Assembly (NCBI GenBank): GCA_016718345.1
Contig: JADKDN010000009.1
Coordinates: forward strand, 1 to 64,000
Direction: 5' to 3'
Length of the DNA stretch: 64,000 bases
DNA from: Flavobacterium sp.
GTDB taxonomy: Bacteria; Bacteroidota; Bacteroidia; Flavobacteriales; Flavobacteriaceae
Part shown: piece by piece, positions 45,998-54,616 of the stretch
How positions within the stretch are numbered: the first letter of the stretch is position 1
How the letters are laid out: every line of letters begins with the position of its first letter
Position numbers and translations under genes: made by a program
The notes under the pieces: generated by a model
Told to the model about the DNA's origin: nothing
Databases searched by the model: none
What the model saw: only the letters and a program-made list of their open reading frames with translations

Positions 45998-47635
45998 ATG
46001 TCTATTTGGAAAAGAAAACCACTATCACAATTACTGAATGAAGCTTCAGAGTCTGAAAAAGGACTAAAGAAAACATTAACAGCACCAGGATTGGTTGCCC
46101 TAGGAATTGGTGCAATCATTGGAGCAGGATTATTTTCTATAACAGGATTAGCCGCCTCTATGAATGCTGGACCAGCGATAACCATTTCATTTCTTGTGGC
46201 TGCTTTAGGTTGCGTTTTTGCAGGATTGTGTTATGCGGAATTTTCCTCTATGATTCCAGTTGCAGGAAGCGCATATACGTATTCATTTGCAACCATGGGT
46301 GAGTTCATCGCTTGGATTATCGGTTGGGATTTGGTTCTTGAATATGCTGTAGGAGCCGCAACAGTTTCCATCAGTTGGTCTAGATACTTCGGAAAATTTT
46401 TAGGAGGCTATGGCATTCATATTGACGATGCCTATATGCTCTCACCATTTGAAGGAGGTTTAATAAATGTACCAGCTGTTGTTATTGTTATGATAATGTC
46501 TTTGATTTTAATTCGAGGAACAAAAGAGTCTGCTTTTATAAATAGTATTATAGTACTGTTAAAAGTGGCTGTGGTTTTGGTTTTTATAGTTGTTGGATGG
46601 AAATACATCCGACCAGAAAATTATACACCGTACATCCCTGAAAACACTGGTAAATTTGGAGAGTTTGGTTTCTCGGGTATTATTAGAGCTGCTGCTATAG
46701 TATTTTTTGCCTATATTGGTTTTGACGCAGTATCCACTGCTGCTCAAGAAGCTAAAAATCCAAAAAGAGATATGCCGATAGGAATTTTATTGTCATTAGG
46801 AATTTGCACCATTCTATACATTCTTTTTGCTCATGTTATGACTGGAGTTGTAAACTATCAGGCATTTGCCGGAAAAGACGGAATCGCTCCTGTGGCAATT
46901 GCTGTTCAATCCATGGGCGAAATGGGAGCCGATGGAATGATAACACCAGCTTATCCGTGGTTGAATAATGCGATTTTATTAGCCATTTTAGGGGGTTATG
47001 CCTCGGTAATTTTGGTGATGCTTATGGGACAAAGTAGAGTATTTTTCTCCATGAGTAAAGATGGATTGATGCCAAAAGTATTTTCTGAAGTGCACTCTAA
47101 ATTTAGAACTCCTGCAAAAAACAATTTATTGTTCATGATAATCGTGAGCATTTTTGCAGCATTTGTACCTGCAAGAGTAGTAGGAGAAATGACAAGTATA
47201 GGAACGTTGTTTGCTTTTATTCTAGTTTGTATTGGAGTATTAATCATGAGAAATAAAATGCCAGAAGCACCAAGAGCGTTTAGAACACCTTTAGTTCCGT
47301 TTGTTCCATTGGCAGGTGTTTTTGTTTGCTTGTTTATGATGGTGTTTTTACCTCTTGATACATGGATTCGTCTAATAGTTTGGATGATGATAGGATTTGA
47401 TTTGTATTTGTTTTACGGTATGAAAAATAGTGTTTTGAATGTTGGTAATTTTAGTTTGAATAATTACAAAACAGTTGCAGGTTCTGGATTAGTAATGGTT
47501 TTAGCCTTAATCATTATTGCGTTTATTCATCATAATGACCCTAATATAGATGACCATTTCTTGTTTTATTTCTCTTTATTGTTTGCCGCAATTCATGCAT
47601 TGATTTATGCTTACAGCTTTAAAAAAGCGAGATAA
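45998..47635 (+). CDS. APC-family amino acid permease
   Basis: 545 aa with about 12-14 transmembrane helices. The N-terminal helix GLVALGIGAIIGAGLFSITG is the APC superfamily signature; AGPAITISFLVAALGCVFAGLCYAEFSSMIPVAGSAYTYS (in pieces) and FFAYIGFDAVSTAAQEAKNP also fit the cationic amino acid transporter-like group. The C-terminus is longer than in minimal APC members. Substrate not determinable. Followed by a terminator at 47659. Confidence 0.9.
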   Translation: MSIWKRKPLSQLLNEASESEKGLKKTLTAPGLVALGIGAIIGAGLFSITGLAASMNAGPAITISFLVAALGCVFAGLCYAEFSSMIPVAGSAYTYSFATMGEFIAWIIGWDLVLEYAVGAATVSISWSRYFGKFLGGYGIHIDDAYMLSPFEGGLINVPAVVIVMIMSLILIRGTKESAFINSIIVLLKVAVVLVFIVVGWKYIRPENYTPYIPENTGKFGEFGFSGIIRAAAIVFFAYIGFDAVSTAAQEAKNPKRDMPIGILLSLGICTILYILFAHVMTGVVNYQAFAGKDGIAPVAIAVQSMGEMGADGMITPAYPWLNNAILLAILGGYASVILVMLMGQSRVFFSMSKDGLMPKVFSEVHSKFRTPAKNNLLFMIIVSIFAAFVPARVVGEMTSIGTLFAFILVCIGVLIMRNKMPEAPRAFRTPLVPFVPLAGVFVCLFMMVFLPLDTWIRLIVWMMIGFDLYLFYGMKNSVLNVGNFSLNNYKTVAGSGLVMVLALIIIAFIHHNDPNIDDHFLFYFSLLFAAIHALIYAYSFKKAR

Positions 47636-47658
47636 ATGAAACATTTAAAAAATAAAAG

Positions 47659-47700
47659 GCATTAAAATTGGTTGATCCTAGTTTTAATGCTGTTGTTTTT
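47659..47700 (+). terminator. Terminator of the amino acid permease gene
   Basis: GCATTAAAA (47659-47667) pairs with TTTTAATGC (47682-47690), followed by a T-rich stretch, 23 nt after the permease stop. Confidence 0.75.
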
Positions 47701-47938
47701 AAAAACATATGAGTTTGCAAGTTACTGTTTTGCAATGATAAATTTCAGTTAACAAATAATCAAATGTCTTTTGTCTCATAGTAAGAACTACTCAAGCGTT
47801 ATAAGCAAGAAGAAAAACACTCTAAATAAAATGTTAAATTTTTTTAAAAATCATCAAAATATATCGTTATAGTGATGTTAAAGTATGCTAAAACGTGTTA
47901 AAGTCGAATTTTCATTAAAAATAATTCAAAAAAAGCTA

Positions 47939-47946
47939 TACATTTG
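47939..47946 (+). promoter_or_regulatory. -7 promoter element of the orphan unit (TACATTTG)
   Basis: Matches TAnnTTTG. Two direct repeats TGTTAAAGT, 20 nt apart, lie 35-63 nt upstream. No TTG at the -33 position is evident. Confidence 0.5.
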
Positions 47947-47952
47947 CAGTAT

Positions 47953-48066
47953 CAAAAATGAAGGAGTGGTTTCCTTTAATTTTTATATAAATTTTCATAA
48001 TTTATAGTTTTTTGGTTGGTTAATAGCATAAAAACTCAGTCATTAATTTGACTGGGTTTTTTTGTT
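47953..48066 (+). ncRNA. Candidate small RNA (about 114 nt)
   Basis: Predicted from a -7 promoter element ending at 47946 and a strong terminator ending near 48066, with no protein gene between. Near the 5' end AAGGA (47961-47965) can pair with TCCTT (47972-47976). The predicted transcript could encode only a 10-residue peptide (MKEWFPLIFI). The boundaries are inferred, not observed, and no known RNA family is recognised. Confidence 0.4.
48033..48066 (+). terminator. Terminator of the orphan unit
   Basis: ACTCAGTCA pairs with TGACTGGGT (with a G-T pair) around a short AT loop, followed by T7. No gene lies between it and the previous terminator. Confidence 0.8.
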
Positions 48067-48120
48067 TTAATACTTTTGGAATGAATATTGTAATCTGGTA
48101 GTATATCAACTAAAGAAATA

Positions 48121-48894
48121 ATGAAGAAAATAATTATATTAGTCTTGGTTAGTGCCAGTTTGGGATTTAGTTCTCAAAAAGAAAGAGCTTTTGATACTGG
48201 TGAATGGTTCAAATTTAGAATACATTACGGACTTATCAATGCTGGTTATGCCACACTTGAAGTTCAGGAAGCGGTTCGAAATAACAAAAAAGTATACCAC
48301 GCCATAGGTAAAGGATATACAACAGGAATGTCTAGGTTCTTTTTTAAGGTAGACGACAATTATGAAAGCTACTTTGACAAAGAAACAGGAAATCCCTACC
48401 AATTTGTTAGAAAAATTGACGAGGGAGGTTATACTAAAAATCAGGAAGGCTTTTTTAATCAAGCAACAAACAGAATTTTAGTAAAAGATTACAAACACAA
48501 ATCTGAAAATACTTTTTTGATTCCCGAAAACACTCAGGACATCATGTCAACGTTTTATTACCTGAGAAATTATCCCACGATTGACAAATTAAAAGTAGGT
48601 GAGTCAGTAGCTGTAGATATGTTTTTTGACAATGAAACTACAAAGTTTAAGTTAAAATTCATTGGTACTGAAGATTTAGAAACTAAATTTGGCGTCGTTC
48701 CAACCATGATTTTTAGACCCTTAGTTCAATCGGGTAGAGTCTTTAAAGAAAAAGAAAGCTTAACCGTTTGGATATCAGATGATGACAATAAAATTCCTGT
48801 TCGAATTCAAGCGAGTTTAGCCGTTGGTTCCATAAAAGCAGATTTGGATGCTTTCAAAGGGCTTAAATATTCCTTTAAAGTTAAAGTAAAATAG
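48121..48894 (+). CDS. DUF3108 domain exported protein
   Basis: 257 aa. A signal peptide (IIILVLVSASLGFSSQ) precedes the DUF3108 pattern: AFDTGEWFKFRIHYGLINAGYATLEV (in pieces), HAIGKGYTTGMSRFFFKVDDNYESYFD, TQDIMSTFYYLRN and IWISDDDNKIPVRIQ-like WISDDDNKIPVRIQASL near the C-terminus. A periplasmic beta-sandwich is expected; biological role unknown. The M23 peptidase gene follows after 91 nt in the same direction. Confidence 0.87.
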   Translation: MKKIIILVLVSASLGFSSQKERAFDTGEWFKFRIHYGLINAGYATLEVQEAVRNNKKVYHAIGKGYTTGMSRFFFKVDDNYESYFDKETGNPYQFVRKIDEGGYTKNQEGFFNQATNRILVKDYKHKSENTFLIPENTQDIMSTFYYLRNYPTIDKLKVGESVAVDMFFDNETTKFKLKFIGTEDLETKFGVVPTMIFRPLVQSGRVFKEKESLTVWISDDDNKIPVRIQASLAVGSIKADLDAFKGLKYSFKVKVK

Positions 48895-48985
48895 TAAATA
48901 TTTGTACTAAATATAAAACTTTAAATGATGGTAAGCTATCCATAATTTGTAAAATAAAGTAATTTAATTATTCTAAAATAAACTT

Positions 48986-50224
48986 TTGAGAAAAGTAGTT
49001 GTACTTATTGTCACATTCATTTTATTGCTATCGTGCAACAAATCTGAAAACGAAACACCTGAAGTTGTAACTAAACCTCAGCGCATCGTTGAACAATTTG
49101 GATTTAAATTCAATGATTTCAATGTATATCATGATACTATTCAAAAAGGCGATACTTTTGGCAGTATTATTGATAAACAAAACATTGGAGACAAGCAAGT
49201 ATATGATATTATTGACAAAGTTAAAGACAGTTTCGATGTAAGAAAAGTTAGAATAGGAAAACCGTTCACATTACTTCGCTCAAAAGACAGGTATAAAAAA
49301 CTACAAGCCTTTATTTATCAGCCCGATAGAGGAACTTACTATGTCATCGATTTTAGAGACTCTCTTTTAGTTTATAAAAAAACCAGACCAATTCTTATTA
49401 AACGTAGAACAATAGCAGGAAGTCTTGACGGTTCACTATCTGAAGCCTTGAGCAAAGAAGGTGTGGATAACGCATTAGCAAACAAACTGACAAAAGTATA
49501 CGCTTGGTCTATCGATTTCTTCAAATTAAAAAAAGGTGATAAATTTGGGATAACTTTTACCGAAAGGTACATTGATGATACGATTTACGACGGAGTTGAT
49601 AGTCTCAAAGCGGCTTTTTTCGAATACAAAGGTAAAACCATTTATGCTTTTCCATTTGCTCAAAATGAAGCTTCTGGAAAAGTAGATTATTATGACGAAG
49701 AAGGGAAAGCACTTAAAAATTTCTTCCTAAAAGCACCACTTAAATTCGTAAATATTACCTCACATTACACAAAAAATAGATTCCACCCTGTGCAATTAAT
49801 ATGGAAAGCTCATAAAGGTACAGATTATGCCGCGCCAACAGGTACTCCAATTATGACTACTGCATCAGGAATTGTGGAACAAACGGGTTACACCGCAGGA
49901 AACGGGAATTTTGTGAAAGTAAAGCACGACAGAACCTATTCTACACAATATTTACACATGTCAAAGATTTTGGCTCGAAGGGGACAACATGTAAATCAAG
50001 GAGATATCATTGGGAAAGTAGGAAGTACTGGATTAGCAACTGGGCCACACGTTTGTTATCGATTTTGGAAAAATGGCCAACAAGTGGACGCTCTAAAACT
50101 TAAATTGCCAAATTCAGAACCAATGGATAAAAGGAATTTACCACGATTTTTGACTGTAATGAAACCTCTAAAACGCGAATTAGATAGTGTCTCGAATTTA
50201 AAATTCAAAAAGCAAAACAATTAA
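48986..50224 (+). CDS. M23-family peptidase lipoprotein
   Basis: 412 aa from a TTG start. A lipoprotein signal ends in the lipobox LLLSC (Cys17). A LysM-like or linker region (YHDTIQKGDTFGSIIDKQNIG) precedes the C-terminal LytM/M23 endopeptidase: HKGTDYAAPTGTP gives His and Asp ligands, and TQYLHMSKI and TGLATGPHVCYRFW follow. The usual HxH motif reads HVC here, so one zinc-ligand histidine is replaced by cysteine. Expected to cut or bind peptidoglycan from the outer or inner membrane face. pgi follows after 61 nt. Confidence 0.9.
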   Translation: MRKVVVLIVTFILLLSCNKSENETPEVVTKPQRIVEQFGFKFNDFNVYHDTIQKGDTFGSIIDKQNIGDKQVYDIIDKVKDSFDVRKVRIGKPFTLLRSKDRYKKLQAFIYQPDRGTYYVIDFRDSLLVYKKTRPILIKRRTIAGSLDGSLSEALSKEGVDNALANKLTKVYAWSIDFFKLKKGDKFGITFTERYIDDTIYDGVDSLKAAFFEYKGKTIYAFPFAQNEASGKVDYYDEEGKALKNFFLKAPLKFVNITSHYTKNRFHPVQLIWKAHKGTDYAAPTGTPIMTTASGIVEQTGYTAGNGNFVKVKHDRTYSTQYLHMSKILARRGQHVNQGDIIGKVGSTGLATGPHVCYRFWKNGQQVDALKLKLPNSEPMDKRNLPRFLTVMKPLKRELDSVSNLKFKKQNN

Positions 50225-50261
50225 GAAAACAATCTTTTAAAGAATTTAAAAACTAAAATTG

Positions 50262-50269
50262 TAAATTTG
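50262..50269 (+). promoter_or_regulatory. -7 promoter element of pgi (TAAATTTG)
   Basis: Matches TAnnTTTG, 17 nt before the pgi ATG. No good -33 TTG is seen. Confidence 0.45.
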
Positions 50270-50285
50270 CGCAAAATTTAAAATA

Positions 50286-51929
50286 ATGGCCTTAAAAAAT
50301 ACAAACCCAACAACAACAACAACTTGGCAAAAGCTCTCCAAACATTTTGATAGTATGCAACTAGCATCAATGCCCAAAATGTTTGAAGATGACAAAAATA
50401 GAGCAGCAAAATTTCATGTAAAATGGAATGATTTTTTAGTAGACTACTCAAAAAACAGAATCAATCAGGAGACGATTAATTTGTTACTTGAACTAGCAAA
50501 TGAAGTAGAATTAAAAGACGCTATTGCTAAATATTTTGCAGGAGAAAGCATCAATCAAACTGAAAACAGAGCCGTTTTACATACCGCTTTAAGAGCGCCA
50601 TCAAATACAGATGTAAAAGTTGAAGGAGAAAACGTAATTCCTGAAATTTTTGAAGTTAAAGAAAAAATTAAAAATTTCACCGCCGAAGTAATTAATGGCA
50701 CTCGAAAAGGATACACTGGAAAAACCTTTACTGATGTTGTTAATATAGGAATTGGTGGGTCAGATCTTGGACCAGCAATGGTTGTGGAGGCTTTACAGTT
50801 TTACAAAAATCATTTGAATCTTCATTTCGTTTCAAACGTTGATGGAGACCATGTAAATGAAATTATTAAAAAATTAAATCCAGAAACGACTCTTTTTGTG
50901 ATTGTTTCCAAAACATTTACAACTCAAGAGACCTTGACAAATTCTGAAACTATCAGAAAATGGTTTTTACAATCCGCCACTCAAGAGGATGTTGCAAAAC
51001 ATTTTGTTGCTGTTTCGACTAATATCAAAAATGTAACCGAATTTGGTATTAATGAAAATAATGTTTTCCCCATGTGGGATTGGGTTGGAGGAAGATTTTC
51101 ATTGTGGAGCGCCGTTGGATTATCAATCAGTTTAGCAGTTGGTTTTGATAATTTTGATAAGTTGTTAACTGGCGCTAACAAAATGGACAACCATTTTAAA
51201 ACGGCTGATTTCGACAAAAACATACCAGTAATTTTGGCACTGTTAAGTATCTGGTATAACAATTTCTTTGGTGCCGAAAGTGAAGCACTTATCCCTTATA
51301 CTCAATATTTGCAAAAACTAGCGCCATACTTGCAACAAGGAATTATGGAGAGTAATGGAAAAAGTATTGGACGCGACGGGAAACTAGTAAATTATCAAAC
51401 AGGAACTATTATTTGGGGAGAACCTGGAACCAATTCTCAACATGCTTTTTTTCAGCTGATTCACCAAGGAACAAAACTAATACCAACCGATTTTATTGGT
51501 TTTGTAAAACCTTTGTACGGAGACCAAGATCATCATGATAAATTAATGTCTAACTTTTTTGCACAGACAGAAGCTTTATTAAATGGAAAGACGGAAGCCC
51601 AAGTTCAATCCGAGTTTGACAAACAAGGATTGTCAAAAGAAAAAGCTGGTTTTTTATTGCCTTTTAAAGTGTTTTCAGGGAATAAACCAACCAATACCAT
51701 CTTAATTCAAAAGTTAACTCCTGAAAATTTGGGTTCTTTGATTGCACTTTACGAACACAAGATATTCGTTCAAGGAATCATTTGGAATATATTCAGTTAT
51801 GACCAATGGGGAGTGGAATTAGGGAAGCAATTGGCTAATTCTATTTTAAGCGAAATTAATTCGGGAGATGTAAAACAGCATGATAGTTCAACAACTTTTT
51901 TACTGTCTCATTTTTTGAAGAATAAATAA
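50286..51929 (+). CDS. pgi: Glucose-6-phosphate isomerase
   Basis: 547 aa, interconverts glucose-6-phosphate and fructose-6-phosphate. GIGGSDLGPAMV, VSKTFTTQETLTN, WDWVGGRFSLWSAVGL, GEPGTNSQHAFFQLIHQGT (phosphoglucose isomerase signature regions with catalytic Glu and His) and KVFSGNKPTN are all present. Length matches the large bacterial/eukaryotic-type PGI. Followed by a strong terminator. Confidence 0.96.
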   Translation: MALKNTNPTTTTTWQKLSKHFDSMQLASMPKMFEDDKNRAAKFHVKWNDFLVDYSKNRINQETINLLLELANEVELKDAIAKYFAGESINQTENRAVLHTALRAPSNTDVKVEGENVIPEIFEVKEKIKNFTAEVINGTRKGYTGKTFTDVVNIGIGGSDLGPAMVVEALQFYKNHLNLHFVSNVDGDHVNEIIKKLNPETTLFVIVSKTFTTQETLTNSETIRKWFLQSATQEDVAKHFVAVSTNIKNVTEFGINENNVFPMWDWVGGRFSLWSAVGLSISLAVGFDNFDKLLTGANKMDNHFKTADFDKNIPVILALLSIWYNNFFGAESEALIPYTQYLQKLAPYLQQGIMESNGKSIGRDGKLVNYQTGTIIWGEPGTNSQHAFFQLIHQGTKLIPTDFIGFVKPLYGDQDHHDKLMSNFFAQTEALLNGKTEAQVQSEFDKQGLSKEKAGFLLPFKVFSGNKPTNTILIQKLTPENLGSLIALYEHKIFVQGIIWNIFSYDQWGVELGKQLANSILSEINSGDVKQHDSSTTFLLSHFLKNK

Positions 51930-51951
51930 AAATAACGCATCACAATTTTAA

Positions 51952-51977
51952 ACCTCAAAGTAATTTGAGGTTTTTTT
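51952..51977 (+). terminator. Terminator of pgi
   Basis: ACCTCAAA and TTTGAGGT arms around GTAA, then T6 or more. 22 nt after the pgi stop. Confidence 0.9.
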
Positions 51978-51998
51978 ATCCTTTTTTTCTTATATTTG
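51965..51998 (+). promoter_or_regulatory. Promoter of the small membrane protein gene, overlapping the pgi terminator
   Basis: TTG at 51965-51967 (inside the terminator stem) and TATATTTG at 51991-51998 give a -33/-7 pair with a 23-nt spacer, 20 nt before the start codon at 52019. Confidence 0.6.
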
Positions 51999-52018
51999 AA
52001 ATTCAAAAAAATAAAAGC

Positions 52019-52447
52019 ATGGATACTTTCATTCAAAAATTTCATTCGGGTTGGGCCTATTTGGCAATAGCATTACTAGTATTCGCAGTTGTAAATTCAA
52101 TCATTGGAAAGACTTCTGGGAAAGAATTTACTGCAAAAGACAGAAAAATAGCATTATTTGCCTTGATAGGAGTTCATATTCAATTGCTAGTAGGAATCAT
52201 TTTATATTTCGTATCTCCTCTAGGTTCTGCATCATTTGGGCAAATGAGTGATAAAGCATTGCGATTAACTTCATTGGAACATCCGTTGATCAATATTATT
52301 GCTATAGTTTTGATTACAATTGGTTGGTCAAAACACAAGAAGGCAACTGAATCTGTGGCAAAGTTTAAATCAATAGCTCTTTTTTATGGTTTAGGACTTG
52401 TTTTAATATTAAGTAGAATTCCTTGGTCATTGTGGTTTTCAAATTAA
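52019..52447 (+). CDS. Small polytopic membrane protein
   Basis: 142 aa from ATG 52019 (MDTFIQKFHSGWAYLAIALL). Four hydrophobic helices: about 12-28, 45-66, 90-105 and 118-135. A conserved-looking KIALFALIGVHIQLLVGIILYF with a histidine between helices, and LEHPLINIIAIVLITIGWSKH, are reminiscent of heme- or quinone-associated small membrane proteins, but I cannot assign a family. The ATG follows a promoter pair by 20 nt; the longer reading from 51965 would start in the terminator. Confidence 0.75.
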   Translation: MDTFIQKFHSGWAYLAIALLVFAVVNSIIGKTSGKEFTAKDRKIALFALIGVHIQLLVGIILYFVSPLGSASFGQMSDKALRLTSLEHPLINIIAIVLITIGWSKHKKATESVAKFKSIALFYGLGLVLILSRIPWSLWFSN

Positions 52448-52500
52448 GATTTTTCGGATTTTAAATTTTAAATCAAAGGAATTTAACTAAAAACCATCGG

Positions 52501-52977
52501 ATGAAAAAAGCAATAACCTTATTTCTTTCAATTGCTATAATTGGTATTGTTACCAGTCAAATTGCTGTAAAAGACAAGACAAAATCAGTTGTCCAAAAGG
52601 ATACTGTCAAAAATGAAAAAGTAGTTCAGCCTGGAGTTATATTCAACGATTCGGTAATTGCTATTAAAGGGTTGTTTAAACCGTATAAGAAAGATGTTCA
52701 AGCATCCTATTACGCTAATAAATTCAATGGAAGGAGAACTGCTAGTGGGAAAAAGTTTGATAATAACAAATATACTGCAGCACACAGAAAATTGCCTTTT
52801 GGCACAAAACTTAAAATAACTAATGAGTCTAATGGAAAATTTGTATTAGTAGAAGTAACTGATAGAGGACCATTTTCCAGAGGAAGAGAAATAGATTTAT
52901 CAAGAAGGGCTTTTATGGACATTACCTCCAATAAAAACAGTGGATCTATGAAAGTTAAAATAGAAATTGCCGAATAG
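52501..52977 (+). CDS. RlpA-like double-psi beta-barrel protein
   Basis: 158 aa. A signal peptide-like N-terminus (FLSIAIIGIVTSQIAV), then the RlpA core: QASYYANKFNGRRTASGKKF, AAHRKLPFGTKLKITN and VEVTDRGPFSRGREIDLSRRAF. RlpA proteins bind or cleave denuded peptidoglycan at septa. The SPOR domain of E. coli RlpA is absent. Convergent with the CYTH gene, 2 nt apart. Confidence 0.9.
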   Translation: MKKAITLFLSIAIIGIVTSQIAVKDKTKSVVQKDTVKNEKVVQPGVIFNDSVIAIKGLFKPYKKDVQASYYANKFNGRRTASGKKFDNNKYTAAHRKLPFGTKLKITNESNGKFVLVEVTDRGPFSRGREIDLSRRAFMDITSNKNSGSMKVKIEIAE

Positions 52978-52979
52978 AT

Positions 52980-53447
52980 TTACCAGCTTTTATAAGGATT
53001 TTGACTTAAATAGGCATTATAATAACGTATGTCATTTGTAACTTCTTTTCCCAACCAATCGGGTTTTTTGAAGTGTTCGTTTTCATTTGAAAGTTCTATT
53101 TCTGCAATGATAAGCCCTTCATTATCACCATGGAATTCATCAACTTCAAAAACGTGTTTCCCGACAGTTATTTCATAGCGTGTTTTGTGAATAACCCCTT
53201 TTTCACAAAGCAAAAGCAGTGGCTTGGCTTCAAGTAATGAAATCTCAGTTTCCCATTCAAATCGAGTTGTCCCTGTTTCGTTACTTTTACCTTTAATAGT
53301 TATAAAACCACTTTCCCCTTTTATTCGAATTCTTACGGTTCTTTCAGGATTAGAATTTAAATAACCTTGAGCAATTTCATGTTTAGTGAAAGCTTCTGAT
53401 TTAAATTTTTCAGAAGTCACTAGAAATTTTCGTTCTATTTCAATCAT
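52980..53447 (-). CDS. CYTH domain protein
   Basis: 155 aa. The N-terminal EIERKF motif (residues 3-8), TVRIRIKG, TTRFEWETEI, KTRYEITVGKHVFEVDEFHGDNEGLIIAEIEL (in pieces) are typical of CYTH (triphosphate tunnel) enzymes, which act on inorganic triphosphate or related substrates. No CHAD domain. The exact substrate is not known for the Bacteroidota form. Confidence 0.9.
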   Translation of the reverse strand: MIEIERKFLVTSEKFKSEAFTKHEIAQGYLNSNPERTVRIRIKGESGFITIKGKSNETGTTRFEWETEISLLEAKPLLLLCEKGVIHKTRYEITVGKHVFEVDEFHGDNEGLIIAEIELSNENEHFKKPDWLGKEVTNDIRYYNAYLSQNPYKSW

Positions 53448-53523
53448 TAGTTATTTTAATTACGATGAGTATCAAAGATAACATATTATTCAAAGTATTT
53501 TTAATAGTTCTATTATCTCTTTC

Positions 53524-53531
53524 TAAATTTG
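53524..53531 (+). promoter_or_regulatory. -7 promoter element of dinB (TAAATTTG)
   Basis: Matches TAnnTTTG and ends 4 nt before the dinB ATG, so transcription may begin at or near the start codon. Confidence 0.45.
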
Positions 53532-53535
53532 TAAG

Positions 53536-54616
53536 ATGCAGGATTTTAATTCAAATAGAAAAATTATTCATATCGATATGGATGCATTTTATGCTTCTGT
53601 AGAACAAATGGATAATCCTGATTTGAAAGGAAAGCCAGTTGCTGTAGGAGGAAATGAAACAAGAGGCGTGGTTTCGGCGGCAAGTTATGAGGCACGAAAA
53701 TTCGTGTTCGAAGTGCTTTGAGTGGAGTTTTAGCTAAGAAATATTGTCCAGAGTTGATATTTGTAAGACCTAGATTTGAAAGATATAAAGAGATTTCAAA
53801 AAAAATCAGAAAAATATTTTACGAATATACTGATTTGGTTGAACCACTTTCATTAGATGAAGCTTATTTAGATGTTACTCAAAATAAAAAGGAAATCCAA
53901 GCGCTACATTAATAGCTCAAGAAATTCGATATAGGATATGGAATGAAATTGGATTAACAGCGTCGGCAGGAATTTCCATCAATAAATTCATTGCTAAGAT
54001 TGCTAGCGATTATAATAAACCTAATGGTCAAAAAACGGTAGGTCCAGATGAGGTTTTATCTTTTTTAGAAGAATTACCCATTCGGAAATTTTATGGAGTT
54101 GGTAAAGTTACCACTGAAAAAATGTATCAATTAGGTATTTTTACGGGTTTGGATTTAAAGAATAAATCAGAAGAATTTCTAGAAAAACATTTTGGGAAAT
54201 CAGGTAAATTCTATTATAGTGTGGTTCGCGGTATTCACAATAGTGAGGTGAAATCAGATAGAATAACAAAATCCGTTGCTGCCGAACATACTTTCAATGA
54301 AAATCTTTCTTCAGAGATTTTTATGGAAGAAAAGTTACAAACAATAGCCCAACAGTTAGAAAAACGAATAAAGAAAAACGATATTGCTGGAAAAACAGTG
54401 ACTTTAAAAATAAAATATAGCGATTTTACTCAGCAAACCCGAAGCAAAACATTACCTTATTTTATTTCAGACAAAGCGTTACTATTTGAAATAGCCAAGG
54501 AGTTATTGTATCAAGAACGGATGAAAAATTCGGTTAGATTACTTGGAATTTCATTGAACAATTTAAATACAGAAATAAAGAAAATCATTGTGGTTCAGCT
54601 TAAATTTGATTTTTAA
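53536..54616 (+). CDS. dinB: DNA polymerase IV (frameshifted)
   Basis: Y-family translesion polymerase. The N-terminus IIHIDMDAFYASVEQMDNPDLKGKP has the catalytic aspartates of motif I; GVVSAASYEARKF follows. A missing G near 53700 breaks the frame, which resumes as VRSALSGVLAKKYCPELIFVRP, with the catalytic SLDEAYLDVT. A second break near 53905 leads to ATLIAQEIRYRIWNEIGLTASAGISINKFIAKIASDYNKP (in pieces), and the little-finger domain follows. About 360 aa joined. Its 3' end overlaps hflX by 4 nt on the opposite strand. Confidence 0.93.

Larger units (their letters stand above)
47636..48120. other. Intergenic region with two terminators and an orphan transcription unit
   Basis: 485 nt without a credible protein gene. 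It holds the permease terminator (47659), a pair of direct repeats TGTTAAAGT (47876 and 47896), a -7 element (47939), a small hairpin (47961-47976), a second terminator (48033), and then the DUF3108 leader. A 10-codon ORF from the ATG at 47958 is too short to judge. Confidence 0.7.
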
